Assembly: GCA_937894935.1 (NCBI GenBank)
Contig: CALAYC010000276.1
Location: 1 to 7,414, forward strand
Source: an uncultured Verrucomicrobiota bacterium
Lineage (GTDB): Bacteria > Verrucomicrobiota > Verrucomicrobiia > Limisphaerales > JADLHS01
Length of the DNA: 7,414 bases
Direction: 5' to 3'
In this document: in pieces, positions 6,576 to 7,414 of the stretch
Layout: each line of letters begins with the position of its first letter
How positions within the stretch are numbered: the stretch's first letter is position 1
Made by a program: the position numbers and the translations under genes
The notes under the pieces: generated by a model
Databases searched by the model: none
Seen by the model: the letters and a program-made list of their open reading frames with translations, nothing else
Told to the model about the DNA's origin: nothing

Positions 6576-7414
6576 ATGAAAGCGCTTGTCGCACCTGCCG
6601 GATTTCGTCGTGCCGCTTCGTCCCGATTTTCTGCGCCCGCCGTGGACGCTGTGATGTTGGAAGAGCGCGCCGCCGCGTTCACCAAGCGCAGCATCAAAAC
6701 CAGCGCCAAACTCGCCGGGCTCAAAATGGCCGTGAACATGTGCGACCTCACCACCCTCGAAGGTAAAGACACGCCCGGCAAAGTCGCGTATCTCTGTCGC
6801 AAAGCACTTCAACCTGCCGACCCGAAATACGACGTGCCGAGCTGCGCGGCGATCTGCGTTTATCCGAACATGGTGAAATACGCGCGCCGATTTCTCGGGG
6901 AAAATTCTCCGGTCAAAGTCGCTGCCGTCGCCACCGGTTTTCCCAGCGGCCAATATCCACTTCGCACCAAGCTCGAAGAAGTTCGCCGCACCGTGGCGGA
7001 TGGCGCGGATGAGATTGACATGGTTATTGATCGGTGCGCCTTCCTCGCCGGCGATCACGCCAAAGTCTTCGACGAAATCGCCGCGACGAAAGAAGCCTGC
7101 GGTCCGGCGCATCTGAAGGTGATTCTCGAAACCGGTGAACTTGTCACCTACGATAACGTCCGGCTGGCGAGTGAAATCGCGATGCAAGCGGGCGCTGATT
7201 TCATCAAAACGAGCACCGGCAAGGTTTCACCCGCGGCAACTCTCCCGGTTACACTCGTGATGCTCGAAGCTATCCGCGATTATTTCTTTGCCACCGGGAT
7301 TCGCATCGGCATGAAGCCCGCCGGCGGCATCCGTAATTCCAAGCAGGCGCTTGCGTATCTCGTGATGGTCAAGGAAACCCTCGGCGATGACTGGCTGAAC
7401 CCCGACCTGTTCCG
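6576..7414 (+). CDS. deoC: Deoxyribose-phosphate aldolase, long form (3' end outside window)
   Basis: DeoC is a cytosolic class I aldolase that cleaves 2-deoxyribose 5-phosphate into acetaldehyde and glyceraldehyde 3-phosphate in deoxynucleoside salvage. The window gives 279 codons plus two bases with no stop. Conserved blocks are MCDLTTLEG (55-63), VAAVATGFPSGQ (115-126), DEIDMVI (145-151), LKVILETGEL (180-189), FIKTSTGK (209-216) and MKPAGGIR (246-253). By alignment with E. coli DeoC from memory, K211 is the Schiff-base lysine, K247 the second catalytic lysine and D148 the catalytic aspartate; all are present. The N-terminal extension, AAICVYP, and the EAIRDYFFATG and LGDDWLNPDLF blocks resemble human DERA (318 residues) more than the 259-residue E. 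coli enzyme, so some 35-45 residues, including a phosphate-binding region, are probably missing. Start 6576 is the first possible, as an in-frame TGA lies at 6531-6533. No Shine-Dalgarno is seen. Confidence 0.96.
   Translation, partial: MKALVAPAGFRRAASSRFSAPAVDAVMLEERAAAFTKRSIKTSAKLAGLKMAVNMCDLTTLEGKDTPGKVAYLCRKALQPADPKYDVPSCAAICVYPNMVKYARRFLGENSPVKVAAVATGFPSGQYPLRTKLEEVRRTVADGADEIDMVIDRCAFLAGDHAKVFDEIAATKEACGPAHLKVILETGELVTYDNVRLASEIAMQAGADFIKTSTGKVSPAATLPVTLVMLEAIRDYFFATGIRIGMKPAGGIRNSKQALAYLVMVKETLGDDWLNPDLF

Noticed and set aside
6234..7187. 317-codon open frame on the minus strand opposite the permease end, gap and deoC
   Set aside because: It spans the ends of two real genes and the gap between them, shows no family motif, and is explained by codon bias on the other strand.

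Overview
The window is a bacterial chromosomal segment, GC-rich by eye, in which every supportable gene is on the + strand. Gene style points to the Verrucomicrobiota or a neighbouring PVC-group lineage. The pointers are a lipoprotein-type TolC homologue with an Arg-Arg-x-Ala-Asp-Arg-Glu motif just after the lipid-modified Cys, a long MacA-like adaptor with an acidic 'DFSKFANIEALGDGEAKQKL' segment, and starts that mostly lack Shine-Dalgarno sites. This placement rests on remembered family resemblance, not a search, so treat it as a hypothesis.

Layout. Positions 1-91 hold little: perhaps the last 15 codons of an upstream gene, then a short leader. A complete HIT-family nucleotide hydrolase of the HinT/Hint1 type follows at 92-436. 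Positions 437-873 are a non-coding gap with several short inverted repeats and one weak candidate promoter next to the following gene. Positions 874-6443 carry four consecutive genes that together make a complete tripartite efflux system: an outer-membrane TolC-family lipoprotein (874-2595), a membrane-anchored HlyD/MacA-like periplasmic adaptor (2579-4369, overlapping the previous gene by 17 bases), a MacB/LolD-type ABC ATPase (4382-5071) and a MacB/FtsX-type permease (5124-6443). A 132-base gap with two hairpins separates them from deoC (6576 to the window end, 3' end missing), which encodes deoxyribose-phosphate aldolase of the long, eukaryote-like form.

How the genes work together. The ATPase and permease together equal the single-chain MacB of enterobacteria, split into two proteins. 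Their ATP cycle would drive a mechanotransmission-type pump in which the adaptor bridges the inner-membrane permease to the TolC-like duct, exporting a substrate from the periplasm. No regulator, peptide precursor or modifying enzyme lies in the window, so the substrate (macrolide-like drug, lipid, peptide or siderophore) cannot be inferred. The HIT protein and DeoC are housekeeping nucleotide-metabolism genes with no evident link to the pump.

I did not find convincing evidence of a wholly new system. The most worthwhile anomalies are the large insertion in the adaptor, the bulged hairpin just upstream of deoC, the dyad beside the tolC-like gene's start, and the repeat-like, duplicated-start junction between the ATPase and permease genes.
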